DNA of 64,000 nucleotides from G963704535 sp963704535. Its GTDB lineage: Bacteria > Chloroflexota > Chloroflexia > Chloroflexales > Roseiflexaceae. Under the pieces are notes generated by a model. The model was given only the letters and a program-made list of their open reading frames with translations, did not search any database and was not told where the DNA came from. Shown here piece by piece: positions 42,392 through 62,349 of the stretch (position 1 is its first letter; every line of letters starts with the position of its first letter). The DNA lies in assembly GCA_963704535.1 (NCBI GenBank), contig OY969916.1:7812001-7876000 (forward strand), written 5' to 3'. Both the position numbers and the translations under genes were made by a program.

Positions 42392-42590
42392 ATAACTCCT
42401 CACGCCGGAGTGGGAGATTGTTTGGCCATGTTGCGAGATGGATACTTGGGAGTGGGCGTGCCGCAGCAGGCGCCGCTTTGGTCGACTGCTGGATCACTTG
42501 CATGGTCAAGTCATTGAGTAAATACAATTTCTCCTGAAAGGAGAGTTGTCGTACTAATTCGCGGACCTGCGCCAATTGGTCCGTAGTCAT
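42372..42590 (-). CDS. VapB-like antitoxin
   Basis: 72 residues from ATG at 42588-42590, which has GAGGAGACCGCC upstream; an earlier ATG at 42617 lacks a site. N-terminal helical part DQLAQVRELVRQLSFQEKLY LLNDLTMQVIQQS, then a disordered linker and the C-terminal LPLRREELYDDRGR typical of antitoxin tails that wrap the toxin. Its toxin partner is truncated, so it is an orphan antitoxin now. Confidence 0.75.
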   Translation of the reverse strand: MTTDQLAQVRELVRQLSFQEKLYLLNDLTMQVIQQSTKAAPAAARPLPSIHLATWPNNLPLRREELYDDRGR

Positions 42591-42845
42591 GGCGGTCTCC
42601 TCATCGTATTTGGTCATTATACTACGCCCATCCAGGTAGGTGACGTATAGCGATGGGGCTGTAATGAGGAAAGTCAGTGATGTACATGGAGATGGGCATT
42701 GATGGCGCGGGCTAATGCCCTGCGTCAGCCGTACAGCTGATGGTGGTCGAGAACGAGGCGAGGAGCGGGACGCTGGCGGTTCAGCGAATCGCGCCCAAGT
42801 TCGGGCGCCAGCGTCGCGCTGCACGTGGCTGATGGTAGGTGGTGA

Positions 42846-43544
42846 TTAAGATGTGGAGCCGCTTTTACTCATTCTTTGGAAAAGACGGCTGGTCTTGTAA
42901 TTAAGGTCATAGACGATATTTAGAATATCTTCTACAATAGAGATTGCTAAAGCTAAATCCTCGATACTTGGCTTTGCTAACTGATGAACAGCTTCATTGC
43001 CCATAAATCGGAAGCCATGAAGGTTGTTTGTGATATTTTCTGGTACAATATTTTTCATGGTGTTAATTTTGCCTTCCAGATTTTTTCTCACTACTCCATC
43101 TTTGTTTGGCCCCTTAATAATATCCTTTTCAACACAAATACCTTCTATAAGGGCTCGTAAACCCGCAGCACACAATATGCTATTTCCTTGATTGAATGTA
43201 TTGATTATCTCACCATAAAGGTTGTCCAGGCGATCGGGTATATGCTCAAATTCTTTTTTCTCAATAGTATGTTTTGGTTTATTGTTTTCTCGCTCTGGAA
43301 ATAACTGTTGGTTTGGTATAAATTCACCAGAAATTGGATCTTGATCTTCTGAATTGACCCACTCTTCTAAAAATACGACATCATCACAGCCTAAACATTG
43401 CCATATTTGCCATGTACCCTTTGCATAAGCAATTTCCATGTCAGGATCATCATCTGGGTGAAACTCCTGTTCGTAATTTGCTCGCAAAATATTGCGCGTG
43501 TAATTCTTGCAACGATTGCAAAACAATCTTTTTTCGGCGGACAT
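42846..43544 (-). CDS. DUF4145 domain protein with N-terminal zinc-ribbon-like cysteines
   Basis: 232 residues from ATG at 43542-43544. Two CxxC pairs, LFCNRCKNYT (about 8-12) and WQCLGCDDVVFL (about 49-53), form a probable zinc ribbon. The DUF4145 part follows: ILCAAGLRALIEGICVEKDI, LHGFRFMGNEAVHQLAKPSI, LALAISIVEDILNIVYDLNY. DUF4145 proteins often accompany restriction or other defence loci; none is adjacent. Codon use and base composition are strikingly AT-rich against the surrounding GC-rich genes, pointing to recent transfer. Confidence 0.82.
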   Translation of the reverse strand: MSAEKRLFCNRCKNYTRNILRANYEQEFHPDDDPDMEIAYAKGTWQIWQCLGCDDVVFLEEWVNSEDQDPISGEFIPNQQLFPERENNKPKHTIEKKEFEHIPDRLDNLYGEIINTFNQGNSILCAAGLRALIEGICVEKDIIKGPNKDGVVRKNLEGKINTMKNIVPENITNNLHGFRFMGNEAVHQLAKPSIEDLALAISIVEDILNIVYDLNYKTSRLFQRMSKSGSTS

Positions 43545-43824
43545 TTGTTTGCTCCTTTGTAAAAAACATTCTCAACTTTGTCGATTATACCATGCTCTTA
43601 CTATGTTGAGAGCATCAGGAGTGGTTGTAGTGGCTGTCGGTCAACCTGATATGAATTGCTTTCCCGCATGAGTGTAGGGTTCAAGGGAAATTCAGCTCTC
43701 CCCTTGAACCACACTTTCGAGTTCTAGGGTGTGTTTGCAAACTCGTGCAGCTTCCGCATCACAACGCGGTTTCGTCGATTCAGGATTCCGCGTCACAATG
43801 ACTTTGCAAACACGCCCTGCCCCT
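43545..43824. other. Gap without a gene; one inverted repeat
   Basis: An AT-rich first part belongs to the upstream region of the DUF4145 gene. GGTGTGTTTGCAAACTC (43728) and ATGACTTTGCAAACACGCC (43799) form an inverted repeat around a 50-bp centre. Nothing coding is seen. Confidence 0.5.
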
Positions 43825-45384
43825 CTACGCCGGGAGCGCCGCCAACCTATGCATCGTCTCCCGCAGCGCGCCGTAGACCTCGCGGTAGATCGCGTAGACC
43901 TGCTCGTAGCGTGCCTGGGTGGCGCCATCGGGCGCGGTGCTACCGGAGACCGCCACGCAGCACTCGACGGCCGCATTGACATCGGCGAACAGGCCCGCGC
44001 CGACGCCGGCCAGCAGCGCGGCGCCGTAGGCCGGGCCTTCCTCGGCGGCCAGCGTGGCGACCTCGGCGCCGTAGATGTCGGCCTGCATCTGGCGCCACAG
44101 CGGGCTGCGCGCGCCGCCGCCGGTCGCGCGGATCTGCTCGATCGGCACCTGGAGCCCACGCATGATCTCCAGCCCGTCACGCAGCGAGAAGACCACGCCC
44201 TCCATCACGGCGCGGGCCAGGTGCGGCAGGCCGTGGCGAGCCGTCAGGCCCACGAACGCGCCGCGCGCCAGCGGGTCGAGGTGCGGGGTGCGCTCTCCCG
44301 TCAAGTAGGGCAGAAACAGTAGCCCCTCGGCGCCGGGCGGGGCCGTCGCCGCCATTGTGGTGAGCTGATCATAGGAAAGCTGGAGATTGGAGATTGGAGA
44401 TTGGAGATTGGGTCCGGTCGATAATCTCAAATCTCCAATCTCCAATCTCAACGTGTCGCGCAGCCAGCGGAACGACCCGCCGGCCGAGAGCGTGACCGCC
44501 ATCAGGTGATACTGGCCCGGCACCGCGTGGCAGAAGGTGTGCAGGCGGCCCTGCGGGTCGAGCGCGATCGTGTCGGAGTGGGCGAAGATCACGCCGCTGG
44601 TGCCGATGCTGCTGCTGACGACCCCCGCGCGCACCACGCCGGTGCCGACGGCCGCCGCTGCGTTGTCGCCGCCGCCGGCGATCACCGGCAGCCCGGCCGG
44701 CAGCCCCAACTCGGCCGCGACCTCCGGCAGCAACTCACCTGTGACCTGCGGCCCCTCGAAGACGCGCGGTAGCCACGTGCGCGGGATCTCAAGCCGCGAA
44801 AGGATCTCGTCGCTCCAATCGCGGGTGTGTAGGTCGAGCAGCAGCGTCCCGGCCGCGTCGGAGGCGTCGGCGGCGCTCGTGCCGGTGAGCAGCAGGCGGA
44901 TGTAGTCCTTGGGCAACAGCACCTGGGCCAGCCGGGCGTAGTGCTGCGGCTCGTGGTTGCGTAGCCAGAGGATCTTGGGCGCCTGGAAGCCGGTCAGCGC
45001 TGGGTTGCCGGCGATCTCGATCAGCCGGGCCGCGCCGACCCGCTCGGTGATCTCGGCGCACTCGGCGGCGGTGCGCTGGTCGTTCCACAGCAGCGCCGGG
45101 CGGATGACCTCGCTGCGCTCGTCGAGAAACACCGCGCCGTGCATCTGGCCGGTCAGGCCCAGCCCGGCGATCTGGGCTGCGTCCACGCCGCTCTGTGCGA
45201 CCGCCGCGCGCAGCGCCTCGCGGGCGCCGCGCCACCAGTCGGCCGGGTGCTGTTCGCTCCAGAGCGGGAACGGGCTGTGCAGCGGGTATTCGGCCATCGC
45301 TGTCGCCAGCACGCGGCCACCGTCGTCGCACAGCAGCGCCTTGGCGCCGCTGGTGCCAATATCCAGGCCCAGGAGATATCGCAT
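43825..45384 (-). CDS. xylB: Xylulokinase, with a repeat-derived insertion
   Basis: 519 residues from ATG at 45382-45384 (site GGAGGCGCT). FGGY kinase that phosphorylates D-xylulose: MRYLLGLDIGTSGAKALLCD, IAGLGLTGQMHGAVFLDERS (substrate Gln-Met-His-Gly loop diagnostic of XylB), PALLWNDQRTAAECAEI, and the late IRATGGGARSPLWRQMQADI. A stretch at 44377-44455, read as LRLEIGDLRLSTGPNLQSPI SNLQLSYD, is a mirrored GATTGGA heptamer hairpin inserted in frame (about residues 310-336), between FRWLRDT and QLTTMAA, apparently in a surface loop. Confidence 0.95.
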   Translation of the reverse strand: MRYLLGLDIGTSGAKALLCDDGGRVLATAMAEYPLHSPFPLWSEQHPADWWRGAREALRAAVAQSGVDAAQIAGLGLTGQMHGAVFLDERSEVIRPALLWNDQRTAAECAEITERVGAARLIEIAGNPALTGFQAPKILWLRNHEPQHYARLAQVLLPKDYIRLLLTGTSAADASDAAGTLLLDLHTRDWSDEILSRLEIPRTWLPRVFEGPQVTGELLPEVAAELGLPAGLPVIAGGGDNAAAAVGTGVVRAGVVSSSIGTSGVIFAHSDTIALDPQGRLHTFCHAVPGQYHLMAVTLSAGGSFRWLRDTLRLEIGDLRLSTGPNLQSPISNLQLSYDQLTTMAATAPPGAEGLLFLPYLTGERTPHLDPLARGAFVGLTARHGLPHLARAVMEGVVFSLRDGLEIMRGLQVPIEQIRATGGGARSPLWRQMQADIYGAEVATLAAEEGPAYGAALLAGVGAGLFADVNAAVECCVAVSGSTAPDGATQARYEQVYAIYREVYGALRETMHRLAALPA

Positions 45385-45519
45385 AGCGCCTCCTATCATA
45401 TGACGGTTGGGATCGGCCCTATTCTGCATCCTCTTGAGCCGGTTGTCAACCGCGTACCCGTGTGCTACACTGCCGGCACTGCTGATTGATTCCGCTACAG
45501 TCTTTTAGAAAAATTGGAC

Positions 45520-45578
45520 AAGGGAGGTACAAGGGGAGGGCTGCCCTCCCCTTAAACCCCACCTATCCCGTCGGAAGG
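45520..45578 (+). repeat. Family B-like repeat (variant)
   Basis: GGACAAGGGAGGTACAAGGG GAGGGCTGCCCTCCCCTTAA ACCCCACC: a GGGGAGGGCTGCCCTCCCC palindrome of the same type, 11 bases before the Uma2 start. Confidence 0.65.
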
Positions 45579-45588
45579 AGCGGCGCTT

Positions 45589-46425
45589 GTGGCTACAGGA
45601 ACACGTCCGCAGAGTGCCATCGTTGACCTGTTCCACCCCGATCGCCCTGGTTGGATTCCAGAGTGGGTTGGCGACGACTGGGACCCGCATCCGTATGCTT
45701 ATCAGACGCGGGAGGAACTGATGCCCGCTGGCAATGAGCACAGCCTGTACATTCAGATCCTGGCGGAAATGCTCACAGCGGTGCTCCAGCGCCAGGGGCT
45801 GCGCCGTTTTATCGACGTGTTCATCTTCTACCGCGACTGGGAAGGGCGCAAGCAGCGCATCGCGCCGGATCTGCTGATCGCGCCCGGACCCGAGCTGGCT
45901 CCCAAGCAGGGGGTCCATTCCTATGATCTGGATATCGAGCCGGTGCCGCTGTGCGTGGTCGAGATAATCTCGCCGCGCAGCCGCAAGGCCGATACTCAGA
46001 GCAAAGGTCTGTTCTACGCCGCATTGGGCATTCGCGAGTACCTGCTGCTGGATGTCGAGGATGAAGACGAGCAGTTGCTCGACCCAATCGGCATCAGCCT
46101 GTGGCGGCTGGAGAACGAGCTGCCGATCCCAGTCGAGCCCGACGAGGAGGGCTACCTGACGCTGGAGATGATTGGGGTACGGCTGCGGGCGGATCGGCGG
46201 CGACTGGTCGCGCAGGACATGGCGACCGGCGAGCTGCTGCGAACCAACGAGGAGCTGCTCGCCGCACTCGCTGCCACGGAACTGGCGCGCCAGGAAGCCG
46301 AGCGAGCCCGCCAGGAAGCCGAGCAGCGCGCGGTGGCCGAGGCGGCGGCGCGCCAACAACTCGAAGCAGAACTCGAACGCCTGCGCGCAGAGCTGGCACG
46401 CCGGCAGGGGCCGGATCAAGTATAG
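45589..46425 (+). CDS. Uma2-family restriction-endonuclease-like protein with C-terminal coiled coil
   Basis: 278 residues from GTG 45589, after GGAAGGAGCGGCGCTT. The PD-(D/E)xK core of Uma2/DUF820 is visible: IDVFIFYRDWEGRKQRIAPD LLIAPG with the catalytic Asp, and VPLCVVEIISPRSRKADTQS KGLFYAALGIREYLLLDVED with the Glu and Lys. The last 70 residues are an Arg/Glu/Ala heptad-rich coiled coil (ARQEAERARQEAEQRAVAEA). These genes are highly multiplied in cyanobacteria and Chloroflexota; their role is unknown. Confidence 0.9.
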   Translation: MATGTRPQSAIVDLFHPDRPGWIPEWVGDDWDPHPYAYQTREELMPAGNEHSLYIQILAEMLTAVLQRQGLRRFIDVFIFYRDWEGRKQRIAPDLLIAPGPELAPKQGVHSYDLDIEPVPLCVVEIISPRSRKADTQSKGLFYAALGIREYLLLDVEDEDEQLLDPIGISLWRLENELPIPVEPDEEGYLTLEMIGVRLRADRRRLVAQDMATGELLRTNEELLAALAATELARQEAERARQEAEQRAVAEAAARQQLEAELERLRAELARRQGPDQV

Positions 46426-46439
46426 CTCCTGCTTTAAGA

Positions 46440-46500
46440 GATTGTTTGAAAAGGGGGAGTTTGAGGGGGTCGCCCCTCAAGAATTTCCTTTCCACCACGG
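46440..46500 (+). repeat. Family A hairpin repeat
   Basis: TGTTTGAAAAGGGGGAGTTT GAGGGGGTCGCCCCTCAAGA ATTTCCTTTCCACCACGGA. It fills the gap between convergent Uma2 and megasynthase genes. Confidence 0.85.
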
Positions 46501-46503
46501 ATC

Positions 46504-57213
<10,710 letters not shown>

Positions 57214-59379
57214 GGACGTCGATCGCCGTCGCGTCGGCGCCGAGCGAGCGGGCGCAGATCTCGGCTAGTTCGCGCTCCAGCGCATCCGCCGGCAGGGCCG
57301 CGTTCGCATGCGGCGCCTCTCGGTCGGGAGCGACCAGCAGCTTTCGCACCGCCTGTACTAGTTCGGCGTACTCCCCGGCCTCGTAGCGGGCGCGCAGCCG
57401 GTAGCGCTGAAGCTTGCCGCTGGTCGTGCGTGGGAAGCTGCGCGCTGGGATCGGGATGACCTCGACCGCACTGGTGCTGGCGACCCGCCGCACCCGCCGC
57501 GCCACTTCGCGCAGCGCCGGGAGCGCCCGCTCCCACCCGCCGCGCGGCGCGACAAACACCAGCACCCGCTCGACGCCGCCGGCCGCGTCGTAGGCGCCGC
57601 AGACCGCCACACGGCCGGCGGCGATGCCGGGTACACCGCGCACCAGCTCCTCAAGGTCCGGCGCGTGGTGCTTGCGCCCGTTGACGACAATCACATCCTT
57701 GGCCCGCCCTATCACCGCCAGGCGCCGGCCCGACAGAAAGCCCAGGTCGCCGGTGCGCAGCCAGCCATCGCAGAACGGCGCCCTTGGATCACCGGTCCCC
57801 TGGTAGCCGCGCATGAGCTGCGGCCCGCGCACCTGGATATGCCCGACCCGCCCCTCGCCCAGTGGGTGGTCACGCTCGTCCACGACGCGTAGCTCGCAGC
57901 CGGGCAGCGCCGCGCCCACATCGGCCACCTCGATGGCGTGCGGCCCCGGCGCGGCGGCAAGCGCCTGCCCCGCCTCGGTCAGCGCCTGGCGATCGAGGAT
58001 GTGGGTATGCAGGCCCGCCCCTAGCGGCGACATCGTCACGCCGGCCGACGCCTCGGCCAGGCCGTAGACCGGCAGCAGCGCCTCCGGCCTGAGCCCAGCC
58101 GGCGCCAGGTGCTCCAGGAAGGCCCGGCAGACCGACGGCACAAGGGGCTCGGCGCCGACGGCCAGAAGGCGCACCGCCCGCAAGTCGAGTTCGGCGATCT
58201 GCCGTGGCATCGCCCGCTGGACCACTAGCGCCAGCGCGAAGGGCGCGGCGGTCAGCAGCGTCGCCCGGTGCCGGTGCGCTGCCTCCAGCCAGGTGCCTGG
58301 CCGCCGGGCGAAGTGCAGCGGGTCGAGCTTGACCTGCTTGAGCCCGGCGGCCAGCGGCGCGAGGTGGGCGGCGATCAGCCCCATATCGTGGTAGTACGGC
58401 ATCCAGGTCACGAGCACATCGTCGGGATGAATGGCGCAGGCAGCGATGATCTGGCGGATATTGGCCAGCAAGGCGCCGTGTGTCAACTCGACGCCGCGCG
58501 GCTCGCCGGTGCTGCCGGAGGAGAACTGGAGGTACGCCAGGTCGCCGAGTTGGGGTTGGTGCTCGACCATCGAACACGGATGGTACGGATGGGGCGGATG
58601 TGTACGGATGGCTTCTTTTTCCTGATCCCTACAGATCGGTTCGATCCGTCGCATCCGTGGTCTATTCCCTACGATGTCGCTTGAAAGAGCACTAGGCGCG
58701 GGCTGGGTGCTCGGTGACCAACTCACCTCATCCGTCGCCCATGGCCCGTCCAGCGCCGGTTGGCCTGGCTCGTCGTTGGCCAGCGGTGGCAATCCACGCT
58801 GCATCGCCAGCGTGGCCAGTGGCCCGGCCAGCGCGCGGTCGAGCAGCAGGGCCGGGCGGTTGAGCGCCGCCCAGGTCGACAGAATGCGCTCCGGCTCGCC
58901 GGCCAGCGGCGCCGCGACCAGGCCGGCCAGCAGCGCGCCCCAGAAGCCCGGCAAAAAATAGTCGCTGCGCTCAAGCGCGATCAGCAGCGGCTCACCCGCA
59001 AGGGTGCCGGCCCGCCGCAAAGCCGCCGCGACGCGCCGCGCCGCCGCGTACAGCTCGCGGTAGGTCATCGGGTGCTCGGTGCCATCGGGGCCGACGTGGA
59101 CGATCACCTGCTCGGGGGTGGCGGCAGCGGCGGCGCGCAGGAGATCGGCAAGGCTCACGGCGTCGCTGGGGGAAAGGGGGCTAGCGGGCATCGGTTCCTC
59201 GCAGATCCGAAACGTGAAGCGTAAAACGTGATGGGGACGTTGCTCACGTTTCACGTTTCACGTTTCACGGAGCTGGGATGCTTTCAAACAGCCACTCAAA
59301 TATCCACGGAATTTCCGCAGACAGTATACCGCAGGTGAACGTTTCGTCCTTCATGCTGCGTTCTTATGAATAGCAGCTA

Positions 59380-59515
59380 GCGCTTGAGATCTTTAGCGCC
59401 GCCAGCGTCGCCTCGTCGAACGGGTTACGCCCGGCCCTCAGCGCGGCCACCCAAGCTTCGCGCGGGGCGATGCGCTCCTTCTGCGCCGCTGCCCCAAAGA
59501 TCGAGTATCATACTG
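59380..59515 (-). pseudogene. Possible 3' remnant of a gene
   Basis: On the minus strand about 45 codons read YSIFGAAAQKERIAPREAWV AALRAGRNPFDEATLAALKI SSASCYS, stop. Composition is protein-like but there is no start, and an in-frame stop precedes it. I do not recognise it. The remaining 59192-59570 gap holds CACGTTTCACGTTTCACG units (59238-59270) and GTCACCTTGTCATCTTGTCA units (59535-59562). Confidence 0.3.
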
Positions 59516-59570
59516 GGCAAACCGAGAACCGCGCGTCATCTTGTCACCTTGTCATCTTGTCATCAATCTC

Positions 59571-59692
59571 TAAGACAAGGTTTCGGAAGGCGTCATTCCA
59601 CTTTACAATGTGGGTGGGGGGAGACTGAGGGGGCTGCCCCCTCAACCCCCCCTTTTTCCCAGAACTGTAAAGCTCCCAGGAACCTTGTCTAA
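59571..59692. mobile_element. Family B element with terminal inverted repeats (MITE-like)
   Basis: 122 bp. Ends TAAGACAAGGTT (left) and AACCTTGTCTAA (right, complement TTAGACAAGGTT) match at 11 of 12 positions; a second inner pair is CTTTACA / TGTAAAG. The centre is the GACTGAGGGGGCTGCCCCCT hairpin. It encodes nothing. Extended copies at 9228 and 40001 share the left end. No target duplication could be assigned. Confidence 0.65.
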
Positions 59693-59710
59693 AGCGACAA
59701 TGAGCCACCA

Positions 59711-60658
59711 ATGACCATCCTCGTCGTCGGCGACGCCAACGCCGACCTGAGCGCTGCCCTGCGCCGCTTCCCCGCCGAAGGCGACGACGCGCCGATCGCG
59801 ATGCTCGGCTGGGGCAGCGGCGGCTCGGCCGCCAACGTCGCCACGGCGCTGGCGCTGATCGGCGCGCAGGCGCGCCTGCTGGCCCGCACCGGGCGCGATC
59901 CAGCCGCCGATGTGGCGCTGCGGGTCGCCCATGGCGCCGGCGTGGACCTGGGGCTGATCCAGCGTGACGACGGGCTGGCAACCGGGTTGTGCTTCGCGGC
60001 GATCTCACCCGGCGGCGAACGGACCTTCTTCAGCTTCCGTGGCGCAAACGTTCAACTCGAACTGCCGGGGGGCGCCGACCCGCTAGAGGGCGCCGGCTGG
60101 CTGCACATCGCTGGGCACGCGCTGCTGGAGGGGCCGCAGCGCGCGACGGCGCTGGCCCTGGCCGCCGAGGCCCGCCGGCGCGGCACCCCGATCTCGCTCG
60201 ACCTGTGCCTGCCGCTCCTGCGCGCCCAGCCCGCCGAAGTGCTCGACCTGCTGCCCGACCTGCGCCTCCTCTTCGCCAATGAGCTTGAGCTTGCCGCGCT
60301 CGCGCCCTCGGCCGAGCCCGCCTGGCTGCTCGACCGTGGCGCCCGGCTGGTCGCGCTCAAGCTCGGCCCGCGCGGCAGCGTCATCGTCGCCGCCGGCCTG
60401 CGCCATGCAGCGCCAGCCTTCGCTGTCGACGCGCTCGACACCAACGGCTGCGGCGATGCCTTCGTCGCCGGCTTCCTCCACGCCCACCAGCGCGGCGCCG
60501 CGCCGGAGGACTGCGCCGCGCTGGCCAATGCCATGGGCGCGCTGGCCGCCACCCGCCCCGGCGCCGCCGAAGCGCTCCCTGACCGGGCGCAGCTCCGCTC
60601 ATTCCTGGCCGCGCGCCTTGATGAGGTCACGGTTCAGCGACTGTTGCCTAGCGAGTGA
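59711..60658 (+). CDS. PfkB-family carbohydrate/nucleoside kinase
   Basis: 315 residues, ATG 59711. PfkB signature 1 region WGSGGSAANVATALALIGAQ and signature 2 DALDTNGCGDAFVAGFLHAH, with the catalytic Asp in GCGD (usual DTTGAGD, here DTNGCGD). ANELELAALAPSAEPAWLL and VALKLGPRGSVIVAAG are the nucleotide-binding strands. Ribokinase-like; the substrate (ribose, fructose, 2-keto-3-deoxygluconate or nucleoside) is not clear. Followed by a long repeat tract, with no operon partner. Confidence 0.88.
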   Translation: MTILVVGDANADLSAALRRFPAEGDDAPIAMLGWGSGGSAANVATALALIGAQARLLARTGRDPAADVALRVAHGAGVDLGLIQRDDGLATGLCFAAISPGGERTFFSFRGANVQLELPGGADPLEGAGWLHIAGHALLEGPQRATALALAAEARRRGTPISLDLCLPLLRAQPAEVLDLLPDLRLLFANELELAALAPSAEPAWLLDRGARLVALKLGPRGSVIVAAGLRHAAPAFAVDALDTNGCGDAFVAGFLHAHQRGAAPEDCAALANAMGALAATRPGAAEALPDRAQLRSFLAARLDEVTVQRLLPSE

Positions 60659-61027
60659 TAAGGTGACAAGGTGACAAGGTGACAAGGTGAAGGGATGCAT
60701 CTGAGGATGGAGGATGGAGGATGGAGGATGGAGGAGGGAGCCAGCGCACGTAAGGGCGTATTGCATACGCCCCCACCGAACCCCGAATCACCGCGACCCT
60801 GTAGGGCAGGCCCTCCGTGGCCGCCCGAACCAGGAACCGAGCCAAGGCACGTAAGGGCGAACCTCGTGTTCGCCCGCGGCGATAGCGATGTGGGCAATGA
60901 TGGCGGCGATGGCAATGCCCGCAGCGGTGGCGATGTGGGTAGGGGTTGCCGCGTTACTGGGCGGTCGATGGTCGGTGGTCGCCACGCAACACGCAACACG
61001 CAACACGCAACACGCAACACGCAATAG
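60658..61027. repeat. Intergenic mosaic of repeat types C and D
   Basis: 60660-60690 GTGACAAG units; 60700-60735 GGATGGAGGATGGAGGAT units; 60747-60795 GTAAGGGCGTATTGCATACG CCCCC; 60795-60885 CCCTCCGTGGCCGCCCGAAC and GGCGAACCTCGTGTTCGCCC; 60885-60945 GCGATGGCAATG units; 60983-61023 six ACACGCA heptamers. The block order is close to 10797-11066. No gene. Confidence 0.85.
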
Positions 61028-61045
61028 AGAGAAAGGAACTCCTCG

Positions 61046-62287
61046 GTGCCATACACACTGATCCACAATGGCACACTGATCGACGGTCGCGGCGGGCCGC
61101 CGCTCGCGAACGGCGCCGTGCTGATCGAGGGCAACCAGATCGTCGCCGTCGACCAGGCCGGGCGCATCGGGCGGCCCGACGGCGCGACGCTGATCGACGC
61201 GCGCGGCGGCACGATCATGCCGGGCCTGATCGACACCCACGTCCACGTCATGTTCGAGGGGTTCGACATCCCCAGGCTGCTGAACACGCCCTTCTCGATG
61301 CGCTTCTACCACGCCGCGCGCAACCTGCGCGCCACCCTGGAGGCCGGCATCACCAGCGTGCGCGACGCCGGCGGCGCCGACCTGGGCGTGAAGATGGCTG
61401 TTGAGGAGGGGCTGATCCCAGGGCCGCGCATGCAGATCAGCACGGTGGTGCTCTCGATCACCGGTGGCCACGGCGATCAGCAAACTCTCAGTGGAACCAC
61501 ATTGCAACTCTTCCCGGCCTACCCCGGCATGCCCTCCGGCATCTGCGATGGGCCGGAGGAGGTGCGCAAACGCGTGCGCGAGGTGCTGCGGGCCGGCGCC
61601 GATGTGGTCAAGGTGTGCGCCACCGGCGGCGTCCTCAGTCCCACCGACCATCCGCACTACACCCAGTTCACCCCGCAGGAGCTTGAAATCATGGTCACCG
61701 AGGCGGGCTATCGCGGCGCCTATGTGATGGCCCACGCCCAGGGCACACTGGGGATCAAGAATGCGATCCGCGCCGGCATCCGCTCGATCGAGCACGGGAT
61801 GTTCCTCGACGACGAGGCGATCGACCTGCTGCTCGCGCATGACACCTACCTGGTGCCCACGCTGGTCGCGCCGCTCGGCGTGATTGAGCAGGCCGAGCGC
61901 AACGATGTCATGCCGGAGTACGCGCTACGCAAGGCCCGCGAGACGCTGGAGGCCCACCAGGAGAGCATCAGCCGCGCGATCGCCGCCGGCGTGCGTGTGG
62001 CGCTGGGCACTGATGCGGCGGTCGTGCCGCACGGTACCAATCTGCGCGAGCTTGGCCTGCTGGTCCAAAGCGGCATGACGCCGATGCAGGCGATCGTCAG
62101 CGGCACCAAGGTCGCGGCCGAGTGCCTGCGCTGGGACGACCGCCTTGGCACGCTCCAGGCCGGCAAGCTGGCCGACATTGTCGTCGTTGACGGCGACACG
62201 CTGGCCGATATCCGCATCATGGAGCAGCGCGAGCGCATCGCCCTGGTGATCAAGGATGGGGAGATTGTGGCGGGCGCCTGGAGATGA
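61046..62287 (+). CDS. Amidohydrolase-family metal-dependent hydrolase
   Basis: 413 residues from GTG 61046 (site AAAGGAACTCCTC). Begins MPYTLIHNGTLIDGRGGPPL; metal-binding HxH in PGLIDTHVHVMFEG, bridging Lys in ADVVKVCATGGVLSPTD, His in YVMAHAQGTLG and SIEHGMFLDDE, Asp in VALGTDAAVVPHG. These define the imidazolonepropionase/Xaa-Pro dipeptidase-like subgroup, which often cleaves prolidase-type or cyclic amide substrates. The last codons overlap the repeat that follows (AWR, stop). Confidence 0.9.
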   Translation: MPYTLIHNGTLIDGRGGPPLANGAVLIEGNQIVAVDQAGRIGRPDGATLIDARGGTIMPGLIDTHVHVMFEGFDIPRLLNTPFSMRFYHAARNLRATLEAGITSVRDAGGADLGVKMAVEEGLIPGPRMQISTVVLSITGGHGDQQTLSGTTLQLFPAYPGMPSGICDGPEEVRKRVREVLRAGADVVKVCATGGVLSPTDHPHYTQFTPQELEIMVTEAGYRGAYVMAHAQGTLGIKNAIRAGIRSIEHGMFLDDEAIDLLLAHDTYLVPTLVAPLGVIEQAERNDVMPEYALRKARETLEAHQESISRAIAAGVRVALGTDAAVVPHGTNLRELGLLVQSGMTPMQAIVSGTKVAAECLRWDDRLGTLQAGKLADIVVVDGDTLADIRIMEQRERIALVIKDGEIVAGAWR

Positions 62288-62342
62288 GAGATTGGAGATT
62301 GGAGATTGCTCGCGGGGCCCCAATCTCCAATCTCCAATCTCT
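62282..62342. repeat. Type C mirrored heptamer hairpin between convergent genes
   Basis: GAGATTGGAGATTGGAGATT, GCTCGCGGGGCC centre, CCAATCTCCAATCTCCAATC. Between the amidohydrolase and oxidoreductase stop codons, so it may serve as a terminator. Confidence 0.88.
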
Positions 62343-62349
62343 TTGGCCG

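Noticed and set aside
42600..42824. N-terminal extension of the antitoxin (starting near 42824)
   Set aside because: The added 78 residues are Arg/Pro/Ser-rich antisense-like text without a ribosome site; ATG 42590 has GAGGAGACC upstream.
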